NCBI GenBank assembly: GCA_026707545.1
Contig: JAPOWR010000001.1
Coordinates: forward strand, 2,757,778-2,821,777
Source: Acidobacteriota bacterium
Lineage (GTDB): Bacteria; Acidobacteriota; Thermoanaerobaculia; Multivoradales; Multivoraceae
Length of the DNA stretch: 64,000 bases
Reading direction: 5' to 3'
Shown: positions 37,301 through 45,057 of the stretch, piece by piece
Layout of the letters: each line of letters starts with the position of its first letter
Numbering within the stretch: the stretch's first letter is position 1
The notes under the pieces: generated by a model
The model's input: the letters and a program-made list of their open reading frames with translations, nothing else
The model's database searches: none
What the model was told of the DNA's origin: nothing
Position numbers and translations under genes: made by a program

Positions 37301-38348
37301 GCAGCAGCTCCTGGGCCAGGACGATCAGGATGGAATGCGACGCCCCCAACAGGGCTCCGCAGGGCAGAACAACGGCGAAGATGAGGCCCCCGGAACCTGG
37401 CAGAAACGCCAGGAACAGGGAACCCAGCAGCGTGGTCAGGAAGACGACCGGACGTCGACCCCAGCGATCGGCCCAGGCTCCGGCCAGGACCGCCGTCACG
37501 GCGCCCCCGAGCAGGAACATGGCGCTCGCAACCCCCTGGGTGAAGGAGCTGTATCCCCGCTGGCTCAGCAGAAGGGGCAGAAACCCCATCGTTCCGAACA
37601 CGGCCCAGGAGCGGCTGGCGAACACCAGAGCCAGAAGCGCGATGACGCCGGCGCGCACCGGTCGTTGGCGACTCGGGCGCGGCGCGGCGGCAGCGACCGG
37701 ACTCGCGCCGGACGGGACCTGGCCGGGCGCCGAATGTAGTCGCCGCGGACCCATCGCGAAGGCCATGAAGACCGGCACCGGTACCGCCAGAAGCACCAGC
37801 CAGTAGATTCCGGTGAGCCCCGCCCGATCGAGAGCGAGCCCCGCCAGGGGCGGACCGGTTGTCAGCCCAAGCTGACCGCAGAAGAAGAAGATGGCCGTGA
37901 ACGTGGCCGAACGGGCCAGGTTCACCGTGCTGGAGTGCATCACTCCCAGCGGATGGAAGGCGCCCGAGGCAACCGCCGCGAGGGCGAACGGAATGAGGAA
38001 CAGCACGAACTTCCCCGTCGCGGCGGCCGCATAGACCGCCATCGCCATGCAGGACAGGTTGAAGGCGACACTGAACGGTCCAAGGAAGCGGCTGCCGACC
38101 CGATCGACCAACCAGCCGAACGCCGGTTGCGTCGTGCCGGCCAGGACCTGGAACAGTCCCACCGCAAGCCCGATCTGGGCCGCGCTCAGGTTCAGCGGCA
38201 CGCTGAGGAAGGCCAGCAGCACCGGCCCCATGCTGTTGAAGATGTCGATGCCCAGGTGACCTACCGTCACCGCGGCGAAGATACGCCGGCCGTTCACTTG
38301 CGGCCCGCTACCCGCCCGCGGGCGCGTCTCCTCTTGGTGCGCTGACAT
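34353..38348 (-). CDS. Fusion of MFS transporter (Fsr-like) and TonB-dependent receptor
   Basis: 1331 residues in one uninterrupted frame. Residues about 20-410 are a 12-helix MFS carrier like the fosmidomycin-resistance (Fsr) branch (GHLGIDIFNSMGPVLLAFL, then GWLVDRVGSR). Residues about 416-434 form a further hydrophobic segment ending in PPRPAHA/Q (440/441), which looks exactly like a signal peptide with a signal peptidase I site. A carboxypeptidase-regulatory-like beta domain (NGEINGQVRHEETGAPLPG), a weak plug-like part (NYRIDGQ) and an outer-membrane beta-barrel ending in aromatic RLQF follow. I checked the junction codons directly: no stop, and no good internal ATG before the signal-like segment. 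The 5' end overlaps the gamma-glutamyltransferase gene by 41 bp. Confidence 0.82.
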   Translation of the reverse strand: MSAHQEETRPRAGSGPQVNGRRIFAAVTVGHLGIDIFNSMGPVLLAFLSVPLNLSAAQIGLAVGLFQVLAGTTQPAFGWLVDRVGSRFLGPFSVAFNLSCMAMAVYAAAATGKFVLFLIPFALAAVASGAFHPLGVMHSSTVNLARSATFTAIFFFCGQLGLTTGPPLAGLALDRAGLTGIYWLVLLAVPVPVFMAFAMGPRRLHSAPGQVPSGASPVAAAAPRPSRQRPVRAGVIALLALVFASRSWAVFGTMGFLPLLLSQRGYSSFTQGVASAMFLLGGAVTAVLAGAWADRWGRRPVVFLTTLLGSLFLAFLPGSGGLIFAVVLPCGALLGASHSILIVLAQELLPWRRGLASGTALGFLFATGGIAMWGIGALADRFELAAVLQAGAVVGLVSACASLFLPRREPGRLATAPAISAVVVLAVAVSMLAPPRPAHAQLNGEINGQVRHEETGAPLPGAELRITGAQLYSPRIVHVGVGGSYRAPGLPPGRYSVEASAEGFVTSAVENLILVTAGVLRVDFDLRAGGASSLDLVSSPLLDVVTGSDGNVLAGGDLRELPGSTAAVNLDLAGGLDAVAGGLAVNGWPPGLANYRIDGQETAIDTRNVTAVDAHWVDQVRVRTMDFAAALAGPHIDLITRTGDTAWRVNGGLSAVEPLDSARRPALRQITGEQASFGGTDTRSISGEEAYAFVGGPLRDERARAFGGHSVGRARGVFDLFLAGAPLTWQETTDLSVGKLDWWAGSASNLSLKHHSGATELDGRRPALMVLPDADGGESSLSSHQTTSLNVEWGITDRLWLRVFGGRSDLRDRADPWQDAGAYFLAPEGDLAAGSLSSRAAGPVRRSAARRNWAVEPSFFLFDHTLEVGVQTARGSLQLLRFDHPGRLLRVPGGRMPDWSAAPVGAAALRQEKRALYVQDAWRLPGAFDRRLTLHLGLRAEEESTGPIELGFDHRTEPRLGFVWDVTGRGKWKFYGGAAWSHIDVFRPMAGLAGIDGVAVLQAADYSGSALVFEHAAVDPDLRPGRVREVQLGTRYQFLPDVTISARLARRQLRDGVRLVPVMEGGTVVPTLLTPGRGAGVDPWGDASAGLPRLRQDWWGAELNANVGRPSWRIHFSYLLSRLTGNHEAGGLGLEAAGPGAAHPAVAALDLCSSPVPCDVFDVTEEARRLSPDREHQFSGWLVLTPGARWMMALVYRFRTGAAYVPRTLAVRVDETKRIVSAGLAPLPPAPEMPVKSADLKRADLALTYRIPLRSEHRRLAFFAEALNVFDQDAANQLWPLAFLDPILIGPGKSDLLAAAAVQGARPDLRQTLPAVFQDSRRVRAGVRLQF

Positions 38349-40092
38349 CGCCGCCCCGGCGCGGATCCGCCACGCCGAGCAGGCTCGATCCCTCCACCCG
38401 GATGGCTGACACGTCGCCGCTCAGGCCCCGCTCGAAGAGCTCATGGCCTCGCGCGGCCAGTCCCTCGAGCGCCTCGGCGGAAAGACCGCCTTCCTCGTAG
38501 AACACCTGGTCCGGCCAGGCCTGATGATGCACCCGCGGACTCTCCACCGCCTCCTGCAGGGTCATGCCGTGATCGATCGTGTTCGAGATCACGTGGTAGA
38601 CGGTCGTGATGATCGTCGGGCCACCAGGCGTACCGACGACCATCATCAACTCACCCGAAGGATCCAGCACGATGCTCGGCGTCATGGACGACATCATCCG
38701 CTTGCCCGGGACGATCGAGTTGTTCTCGCCCTCGACGAGCCCGAACTGGTTCGGCTGGCCCGGCGCTGCGGCGAAATCGTCCATCTCGTTGTTCAGCAGG
38801 AACCCGGCGCCGGTGACGGTGACCGCGTTGCCGAAACCGCTATTGATCGTCGTCGTGACCGACGCCGCGTTGCCCCAGCGGTCGACCACGGAGTAGTGGG
38901 TCGTCTCGGTGCTCTCGGCAGGAGGCGCGACCTCAATCGGCGGCAACGGCAGCGCCCGCTCCGGATCGATCCGGGACCGCAACCCGTCCGCATAGTCCTG
39001 GGACTCGAACTGCGCGCGCGGAATGTCGACGAAGTCCGGATCGCCCAGGAGGGTGTTGCGGTCCCTGAACGCGAGCCGCATCGTCTCGGCCTCCAGATGG
39101 ATCAACTCGGCGCTCCCGAACGGAGGCAGCGGATCCCAGCCTTCCAACGCGTTGAGGATCAGACCCAGGGTCAGGCCGCCAGAAGAAACCGGCGGCATCG
39201 AGTAGATCGTGTGGCCGCGGTACTCGACCTCGACCGGCTCGCGCCACACCGGTTCGTAGTCCAGAAGATCCTGGTGCGAGATGAGTCCGCCGCCGTTCGC
39301 CATCTCGGCGACGATCAGGTCGGCGACCCGACCCCGGTAGAAGCCGTCCGGGCCGTGTTCCGCGATCGCCGAGAGCGTGGCGGCGAGGTCCGGCTGCTCC
39401 AGCATCGCGCCTGGCGGCGGCGCCTCGCCGTCGACCAGGAACTGCAGAGCGCTCGCCGGGAACCGGCTGAGCCGCGGCGCCGCGGATTCGAGACTCCGCG
39501 ATCGCACCTCATCGACCTCGTGACCGCGCGCCAACTCGATCGCCGGCGCCACCAGGTCGGACCACGGCAACGAACCGTACTCCCGGTGCATCTCCCACAG
39601 GCCGGCGACGGAGCCCGGAACGCCGGCTGCCAGGTGTCCGATCACCGCGCTCTCCGTGACATCGCCGTCGTCGTCCAGAAACATGTCGCGAGTAGCGGCG
39701 CCAGGCGCCTTCTCGCGGTAATCGAGCGCCCGCACTTCGCCCTCGCTCGACCGGTGGACCAGGAAGCCTCCGCCGCCGATGTTGCCGGCAGCCGGCAGGA
39801 CGGCCGCCAGGGCAAACCCGACGGCGACGGCGGCGTCGACCGCGTTGCCGCCCCGCTCCAGGATCCGGGCGCCGGCTACAGAAGCCAGACCGTGGCCGCT
39901 CACCACCATCCCATGCCGCCCTTCCGCCGCTCTCGCCTGGCCGTCGAGACTCCAGTCCGGGACCGGCGCGGTCGTCCCGACTGCCGTTTCTCCCCCCCGG
40001 CAGGCGAGTCCGAGCAGGAGCGCGGGGGCAAGGCAGCCGGCAATCAAGCTGCGAGAGAGCGGACGCGAGGCCCTGGTCGCGAGCCGGCTCAT
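38308..40092 (-). CDS. Gamma-glutamyltransferase (lipoprotein-like)
   Basis: About 594 residues, an autoprocessed Ntn-hydrolase that hydrolyses or transfers the gamma-glutamyl group of glutathione. The nucleophile Thr begins the small subunit in ETTHYSVVD, followed by WGNAASVTTTINSGFG and GTPGGPTIITTV. The N-terminus has a lipobox-like LLGLACRGGE after a hydrophobic stretch, so it is probably a periplasmic lipoprotein. An ATG at 40092 was chosen; a GTG four codons earlier is alternative. It is divergent from the glutamate-cysteine ligase homologue by 97 bp, which suggests joint handling of glutathione-type thiols. Its 3' end overlaps the MFS-TonB fusion gene. Confidence 0.92.
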   Translation of the reverse strand: MSRLATRASRPLSRSLIAGCLAPALLLGLACRGGETAVGTTAPVPDWSLDGQARAAEGRHGMVVSGHGLASVAGARILERGGNAVDAAVAVGFALAAVLPAAGNIGGGGFLVHRSSEGEVRALDYREKAPGAATRDMFLDDDGDVTESAVIGHLAAGVPGSVAGLWEMHREYGSLPWSDLVAPAIELARGHEVDEVRSRSLESAAPRLSRFPASALQFLVDGEAPPPGAMLEQPDLAATLSAIAEHGPDGFYRGRVADLIVAEMANGGGLISHQDLLDYEPVWREPVEVEYRGHTIYSMPPVSSGGLTLGLILNALEGWDPLPPFGSAELIHLEAETMRLAFRDRNTLLGDPDFVDIPRAQFESQDYADGLRSRIDPERALPLPPIEVAPPAESTETTHYSVVDRWGNAASVTTTINSGFGNAVTVTGAGFLLNNEMDDFAAAPGQPNQFGLVEGENNSIVPGKRMMSSMTPSIVLDPSGELMMVVGTPGGPTIITTVYHVISNTIDHGMTLQEAVESPRVHHQAWPDQVFYEEGGLSAEALEGLAARGHELFERGLSGDVSAIRVEGSSLLGVADPRRGGDVSAPRGDAPAGG

Positions 40093-40189
40093 GGCGTTGG
40101 GCACGGTATCAGAGGCAGGTGCCCGGAGCCCGGCGGATACGCTTGGTTCGTTCCAGACGACACGGCTTCACCCTGAGCAGGAGAGAGCT

Positions 40190-41299
40190 ATGCAGACCAA
40201 GCTCCCCGAGCTGACGATCGGCATCGAGGAGGAGTACCAGATCATCGACCCCGAAACCCGGGAGTTGAAGCCCTTCATCCAGAAGTTCCTGGAACAGGGA
40301 CAGATCGTGCTCCAGGAGCAGATCAAGGCGGAGCAGTTGCAGTGCCAGGTCGAGGTCGGCAGCGAGGTCTGCCGTTCGATCGACGAGGCCCGCCAGGAAC
40401 TCATCCGGCTGAGGCGCTCGATCGCCCAGCTGGCGTCGAGAAACGGCCTCCGCATCGCAGCCGCAAGCACCCACCCGTTCTCGGCCTGGCAGGAGCAGGA
40501 CGTCACGGAGGCCCAGCGCTACATCAAGCTGCAGGAGAACTTCGGTGACGTCGCCCGGCGGATGCTGATCTTCGGCATGCATGTCCACGTCGGCGTGCCG
40601 GACAAGGAACTGCGCATCGACGTGATGGATCAGTCGCTCTACTTCCTGCCTCATCTGCTGGCGCTGTCGACGAGTTCGCCGCTCTGGCAGGGGCGGGACA
40701 CCGGACTCAAGTCCTATAGGTCCGTGATCTTCGAGAGCCTTCCCCGCTCCGGCTTGCCACCGTCTCTCCGGTCCTACCCCGAGTACGAGCGGCTCGTGAA
40801 CGTCCTGGTGCAGACGAAGTGCATCGAGGAGCCGACCCAGATCTGGTGGGATGTCCGGCCGCATCCCAAGTTCCCGACGATCGAGTTTCGAGTCTGCGAC
40901 GTCTGCACGAAGATCGACGAGGCGCTGTGCCTCACCGCGCTTCTGATGGCGATCGTGGCCAAACTGATCCGCCTGCGCAGGAACAACCAGGCGTGGCGCC
41001 GCTATCCGCGCCACCTGATCTACGAGAACAAGTGGCGCGCCATGCGCTACGGCATCGACGGCAAGCTGATCGACTTCGGCAAGGGCGAGGAGGTGCCGCT
41101 CCGGTTCCTCACCCTGGAACTCCTCGAGTTCGTCGACGACGTGCTCGACGAACTCGGCGTCCGCAAGGAAGCCGAGTACGTGCACACGATCCTCGCCGAT
41201 GGCACCAGCGCCGACCGCCAGCTCAAGCGGGCCGCGGCGGGCGACCTGAACGCCGTCGTCGACGGCCTGATCGAGGAGACCCGCGAGGGCTGCGACTAG
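40190..41299 (+). CDS. Carboxylate-amine ligase, YbdK/GCS2 family
   Basis: 369-residue ATP-dependent ligase related to glutamate-cysteine ligase type 2. The N-terminus has TIGIEEEYQIIDPETREL with the metal-binding Glu cluster, then QCQVEVGSEVC, ASTHPFSAW, GMHVHVGVPD with the conserved His pair, and PTIEFRVCDVC. Family members join glutamate to cysteine weakly or have unknown substrates. A Shine-Dalgarno AGGAGAG lies six bases before the ATG. The divergent gamma-glutamyltransferase neighbour supports a role in gamma-glutamyl thiol synthesis. Confidence 0.9.
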   Translation: MQTKLPELTIGIEEEYQIIDPETRELKPFIQKFLEQGQIVLQEQIKAEQLQCQVEVGSEVCRSIDEARQELIRLRRSIAQLASRNGLRIAAASTHPFSAWQEQDVTEAQRYIKLQENFGDVARRMLIFGMHVHVGVPDKELRIDVMDQSLYFLPHLLALSTSSPLWQGRDTGLKSYRSVIFESLPRSGLPPSLRSYPEYERLVNVLVQTKCIEEPTQIWWDVRPHPKFPTIEFRVCDVCTKIDEALCLTALLMAIVAKLIRLRRNNQAWRRYPRHLIYENKWRAMRYGIDGKLIDFGKGEEVPLRFLTLELLEFVDDVLDELGVRKEAEYVHTILADGTSADRQLKRAAAGDLNAVVDGLIEETREGCD

Positions 41300-41310
41300 C
41301 GAAGCGAGTC

Positions 41311-41505
41311 ACCCGTCTGCGCCGAGGTCCGGAGGGGAGGGTCCCAGCGGCCGCTCGCGCTCCCTGAGTAGTGGGGAGGTTGGCGCTCGCTGCGGTCGGC
41401 TTCGCTCCGGTTGGGCGTCGGACGTTGAGATGTCGCTGGGCGTCGCTTGCCGACAGCCTCGCTGGGACCCTCCCCTCCGGACCCCCGCGCAGACTGGACG
41501 GCGTC
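41311..41505 (-). repeat. MITE-like repeat, copy 2 (inverted relative to copy 1)
   Basis: The core at 41331-41478 is 148 bp, the same length as copy 1, bounded by GGAGGGGAGGGTCCCAGCG and its exact reverse complement (19 bp each). Read on the minus strand its interior matches copy 1 in the blocks next to the left terminus (GAGGCTGTCGGCAAGCGACG) and in the middle (CGACGCCCAACCGGAGCG). It lies between the ligase gene and the VanZ-like gene, whose stop is 26 bp beyond it. No coding potential is visible. Confidence 0.85.
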
Positions 41506-41530
41506 GGACTGCGGCGCGTGGAGAACCAGG

Positions 41531-42661
41531 TCAGTCGTTGGGCGACGCTGGTGCTGCCCTGGGGCGGCCGGCGATGAGAACGACAGGCACGACGAGCAGG
41601 GCGACTACGAGGCCGGGTGCAACAAAGGGAGGAAGGACCCAGATGCGGCTGGCGCCGGCGGGGCTTTCGTAGGTGGGGACGGGAGCAGCACCCTCCTGTT
41701 GGAGGCGCTGGACTCGGTCCATCGGGAAAGCGTGCCGCAAGCTGCCGTCGGGATTCCGAACTTCCTCCAATACGGCCGGGTAGTAGCGGCTGAGGATCGC
41801 CTGCTCGGCGGCGGCGGTGGGCCAGTCTTCGGCGTCGAAGGCTTCGTTACGGGCCTGGACGTGCCAGGTGGCTTCGTTCAGGAAGTGGTCCTGGATCTGC
41901 CAGGGCTGGAAGGGCGGTACCGGTGGCGGCTCCTCAGGCCAGCGGTCGCGGCGGTCCTCGTTCAGGTGCTCGAGCCGGCCGGCGGTGTAGTAGCTGCGGA
42001 AGCTGCCGAGTTCCGGGTCCACGATGAGGCGGCCGAGATTCGTGCGGTCGACGAGCAGGAACGAAGCGGCGACAAACCAGAGCCACAGGACGGCGATCAT
42101 CTTGCGTTCGCCGGTGGCGGGCACCCGGAAGTCGAACCCGAAGAGGCCCGCACCGGAGACGACCCCGCAGCCGGCGGCCGAAGCGTTGAGCAGGCAGTCG
42201 TAGAAGTCGCCGACGCGGGTCCATACGAGCCACTGGATGAACTCGTCCGTGAGACCAACCAGGGAGGTCAGAACCGCCGCCGAGAAGGCTGCGGCTATCG
42301 CCGACCGGCCGCCACGGAGGAAGGCTCGGTAGAGCAGCAGAGCGACGACGCCGTAGAGCACCAGGTGCATCCGCTCGAGTGCGGACTCTTCAGGACGGCC
42401 GCGGGCCAGGGCCGTGGCCTGGACCGCCGCCCACAGCAGACCGAGCGCCATCGCGATCCAGTTCTTCCATCGCAGGCGTCGTGCCGAACGCACCACCCAG
42501 ACCACGAACGCCGCCGCGGCGACCCAGAACAGGATCGTCGGAACGATCACGAGGAGCGAACGGTCGACCTCCTCCTGAATCCACCGGGTCAGCCGGCCCA
42601 GGAAGGGCGCCGAGCCCACGATCCAGAGCGCGATGAGGGCGGGTGCCGTAAACCGACGCAT
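41531..42661 (-). CDS. VanZ-like membrane protein
   Basis: 376-residue membrane protein. Residues 1-200 contain six hydrophobic helices and the VanZ-like signature GLTDEFIQWLVWTRVGDFYD followed by LLNASAAGCG. A soluble segment of about 120 residues then follows (LNEDRRDRWPEEPPPVPPF), and a final helix lies at about 345-365. VanZ-like domains are of uncertain function, linked in some bacteria to glycopeptide resistance. Here nothing in the context points to antibiotic resistance. It is divergent from the sterol methyltransferase homologue. Confidence 0.7.
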   Translation of the reverse strand: MRRFTAPALIALWIVGSAPFLGRLTRWIQEEVDRSLLVIVPTILFWVAAAAFVVWVVRSARRLRWKNWIAMALGLLWAAVQATALARGRPEESALERMHLVLYGVVALLLYRAFLRGGRSAIAAAFSAAVLTSLVGLTDEFIQWLVWTRVGDFYDCLLNASAAGCGVVSGAGLFGFDFRVPATGERKMIAVLWLWFVAASFLLVDRTNLGRLIVDPELGSFRSYYTAGRLEHLNEDRRDRWPEEPPPVPPFQPWQIQDHFLNEATWHVQARNEAFDAEDWPTAAAEQAILSRYYPAVLEEVRNPDGSLRHAFPMDRVQRLQQEGAAPVPTYESPAGASRIWVLPPFVAPGLVVALLVVPVVLIAGRPRAAPASPND

Positions 42662-42776
42662 GAGCCGGAAGACGCTAGCAGCCGACCGGATAGACTGATC
42701 GGCACGTTGTCCGGCTAGCTATCGGAACCCTGTTCCAACCGAATCACGGACCGGCGCCGAGGCTGAAGGGAGCCCC

Positions 42777-43853
42777 ATGGCAGAGCCAGCGCGCATCGAC
42801 ACTCGCGGCACGGAAGCAACCCCGAATCGCCGACCCGTCTCGGCCAACAGCGGCGGCAGCCTGAGGGAGGCGCTCGACGACTTTCTCGAGATCAGGGAGT
42901 TCGTCGCGACACAGGAAGACGGAGATCGCGCCCTCCGCGATCAACCGGCGATGGTGAGTCGTTTCTACGATGTCGTCACCAGGTTCTATGAATACGGTTG
43001 GGGTCAGTCCTTCCACTTCGCGCCTCGTCGGTCCGGCGAAGGACTCCACGCCGCGCAGCGCCGCCAGGAGGCTGAGGTGGCCAAGATGCTGGGGTTAGGG
43101 CGGGGTACCGAGGTCGCCGATCTCGGGTGCGGCGTCGGAGGACCGCTGATCAACATCGCGAAGACCAGCGGCGCCAGCATCACCGGCCTGAATCTGAACG
43201 CGCAACAGATCGCGAGAGCCGAACGCGCAGTGCGCAGAGCGGGTCTTCAGGACACACGTGGCTTCCTGCTCGCGAACTTCATGGACGTGCCTCTCGGCGA
43301 CGGCCACTTTGACGCGGCCTACTCGTACGAAGCGATCTGCCATGCACCCCACAAGAATCGCTGCTTCAGGGAGTTCCATCGGCTGTTGAGGCCCGGCGGG
43401 CAGATCGCTCTGACCGAGTGGTGTCTCACCGAACGCTTCGACGCGAACGACCCCACTCATCGGGACATCCGCGACCGCGTCGAGCTGACGAACGCGGTGC
43501 CCAACCTGCTCACGACTTCTCAGCAGGTCCACGCCATGAAGGAGGCTGGTTTCGAGGTTCTCTCGGCCAAGGACCAGGCCTCCGAGGTTGACCCGGACAC
43601 GCCCTGGTACCGGTCGCTCCAGGGGCGAGACCTTTCGCTCGCGTCACTCGGGCGGATTCCCGCCGGCCGATGGTTCACGGCCAGGGCGACCAGTCTGCTG
43701 GAGCTGCTGCGCATCGCGCCCGCCGGTACGGGCGAGGCCGCCCGCATCCTCAACGTCGCGGCCGACTCCCTCGTCGAGGCCGGCGTGGCGGGGATCTTCA
43801 CGCCGTCCTTCCTGATCCACGCGCGCAAACCGGGCGGCTCGGTCCCGTCGTAG
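42777..43853 (+). CDS. Sterol C-24 methyltransferase homologue (Erg6/SMT family)
   Basis: 358-residue SAM methyltransferase that follows the SMT family from end to end. It has VTRFYEYGWGQSFHF (YEYGWG at 71-76), the sterol-contact region I of these enzymes. SAM motif I is DLGCGVGG at 115-122, then GLNLNAQQIARA, YSYEAICHAPHK (family EATCHAP) and ALTEWCLTERFDANDP. A C-terminal TPWYRSLQG and GIFTPSFLIHARKPG correspond to the Sterol_MT_C domain. SMTs add a methyl to C-24 of the sterol side chain. It is 16 bp upstream of a Rieske sterol oxygenase homologue, clearly one operon. Tocopherol-type methyltransferases are an alternative, but they lack the C-terminal domain seen here. Confidence 0.85.
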   Translation: MAEPARIDTRGTEATPNRRPVSANSGGSLREALDDFLEIREFVATQEDGDRALRDQPAMVSRFYDVVTRFYEYGWGQSFHFAPRRSGEGLHAAQRRQEAEVAKMLGLGRGTEVADLGCGVGGPLINIAKTSGASITGLNLNAQQIARAERAVRRAGLQDTRGFLLANFMDVPLGDGHFDAAYSYEAICHAPHKNRCFREFHRLLRPGGQIALTEWCLTERFDANDPTHRDIRDRVELTNAVPNLLTTSQQVHAMKEAGFEVLSAKDQASEVDPDTPWYRSLQGRDLSLASLGRIPAGRWFTARATSLLELLRIAPAGTGEAARILNVAADSLVEAGVAGIFTPSFLIHARKPGGSVPS

Positions 43854-43869
43854 CGGCTGGAGGTCCATC

Positions 43870-45024
43870 ATGGGCTCCAGGACTCGCCGTTCAAGGCGCC
43901 GGGAACCGCCGACGTCCGACGACCTGCGCCTCGCCAGCTATCCCCACCCATACCCGGACGGCTGGTACCGGCTGATGACCTCGAAGTCGCTCCGGCGCGG
44001 GCAGATTCGCTACCTGGAGTGCCTCGGCCGCGCGGTGGTCGTGTGGCGGAGCGAAGACGGTGACGACGTGCACGCGATGCAGGCGTTCTGCCCACACCTG
44101 GGCGCCAACCTCCGGCATGGCCGCGTCCGCGAGGACCGCATCGAGTGCCCGTTCCACAACTGGCAGTTCACCGGCGACGGCCGGGCGGCCTGCGTGCCCT
44201 ACAGCGACAGCGTGCCGTCCCGCGTCGCGGCCGAGAGCTTCCCCGTCCAGGACGTGAACGGGCAGATCTTCCTCTATCACCGGACCGCTGGATCGAGACA
44301 GCGGGCCGGAGACGACGTCCCTTACCCGGTTCCCCGCATTCGTGAGGTCGACGACGGGAGCTTCGTCTACCGCGGGCACCACGACGCTGGCCGCGTTCGC
44401 ATGCACATCGTCGAGTTCCTCGAAAACACGGCCGACTTCGCCCACTTCAAGTACATCCACAGCCAGATGACGGTCCCGTGGACGCAGATCCCCGTCCCCG
44501 GCGTCCAGCTCGAACACAGGCCGGGCTGGGAACTGGACGACGACCGGCCCTGGAGGCTGTACTTCCTCGACGAGACCGTGCTCAAACTTCGGGGCCGCCG
44601 TCTCGAACGGACCCGGGCAAGCGCCCGGGTCGCCTGCACCGGCCCGGCCAGCATCGTGAACTTCAGGATCACGGTCCCCGACGCCGGCGAGGTCGAGATC
44701 GTGCAGACCCACCTTCCGGTCGGGCCGCTCGAGCAGCAGGTCGACTTCCACTGGTTCGCCGACCGCCGGATGCCGCGCCTGCTCGTGTGGTATGTCGTCG
44801 GCAACTGGATCTCCCAGTGGCAGCACGACATCCAGATCTGGGAGAACAAGACCTACACGACCCACCCCACGCTCTGCCGCGACGACGGGCCTGTCGTCCG
44901 GCTGCGGCGCTGGTACCGGCAATTCTTCCCGGAGTGGCAGAAACCCGCGGCGCCGCGTGAGGTACAGCCGAAGGTCCCCCGCAAGCGGGCCGAACGCTCG
45001 CTCGTCGGTACCGCTTCGAACTGA
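43870..45024 (+). CDS. Rieske oxygenase, DAF-36/Neverland-like sterol desaturase
   Basis: 384-residue Rieske non-haem iron oxygenase. The 2Fe-2S ligands are C74/H76 in CPHLGANLRHG and C93/H96 in CPFHNWQF. The mononuclear iron site is D189, H192, H197 in NTADFAHFKYIH, with a later Asp in QHDIQIWENK. The openings YPDGWYRLMTSKSLRRGQ and AFCPHLGANL, and the end WENKTYTTHPTLCRDDG, RRWYRQFFPEW, follow the cholesterol 7-desaturase (DAF-36/Neverland) family closely. It lacks the N-terminal membrane helix of the animal enzymes. A ketosteroid hydroxylase (KshA) or SdmA-type C-4 demethylase role cannot be excluded. A reductase partner is not adjacent. It is cotranscribed with the SMT homologue. Confidence 0.82.
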   Translation: MGSRTRRSRRREPPTSDDLRLASYPHPYPDGWYRLMTSKSLRRGQIRYLECLGRAVVVWRSEDGDDVHAMQAFCPHLGANLRHGRVREDRIECPFHNWQFTGDGRAACVPYSDSVPSRVAAESFPVQDVNGQIFLYHRTAGSRQRAGDDVPYPVPRIREVDDGSFVYRGHHDAGRVRMHIVEFLENTADFAHFKYIHSQMTVPWTQIPVPGVQLEHRPGWELDDDRPWRLYFLDETVLKLRGRRLERTRASARVACTGPASIVNFRITVPDAGEVEIVQTHLPVGPLEQQVDFHWFADRRMPRLLVWYVVGNWISQWQHDIQIWENKTYTTHPTLCRDDGPVVRLRRWYRQFFPEWQKPAAPREVQPKVPRKRAERSLVGTASN

Positions 45025-45057
45025 CCTGACGCGCCACCCGCTGCTAGCCTTCCGACG

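Noticed and set aside
37100..38348. Fsr-like carrier domain as evidence that fosmidomycin tolerance relates to the mevalonate operon
   Set aside because: The match is only at the family level. A cell using mevalonate would not need such an exporter, and the substrate is unknown.
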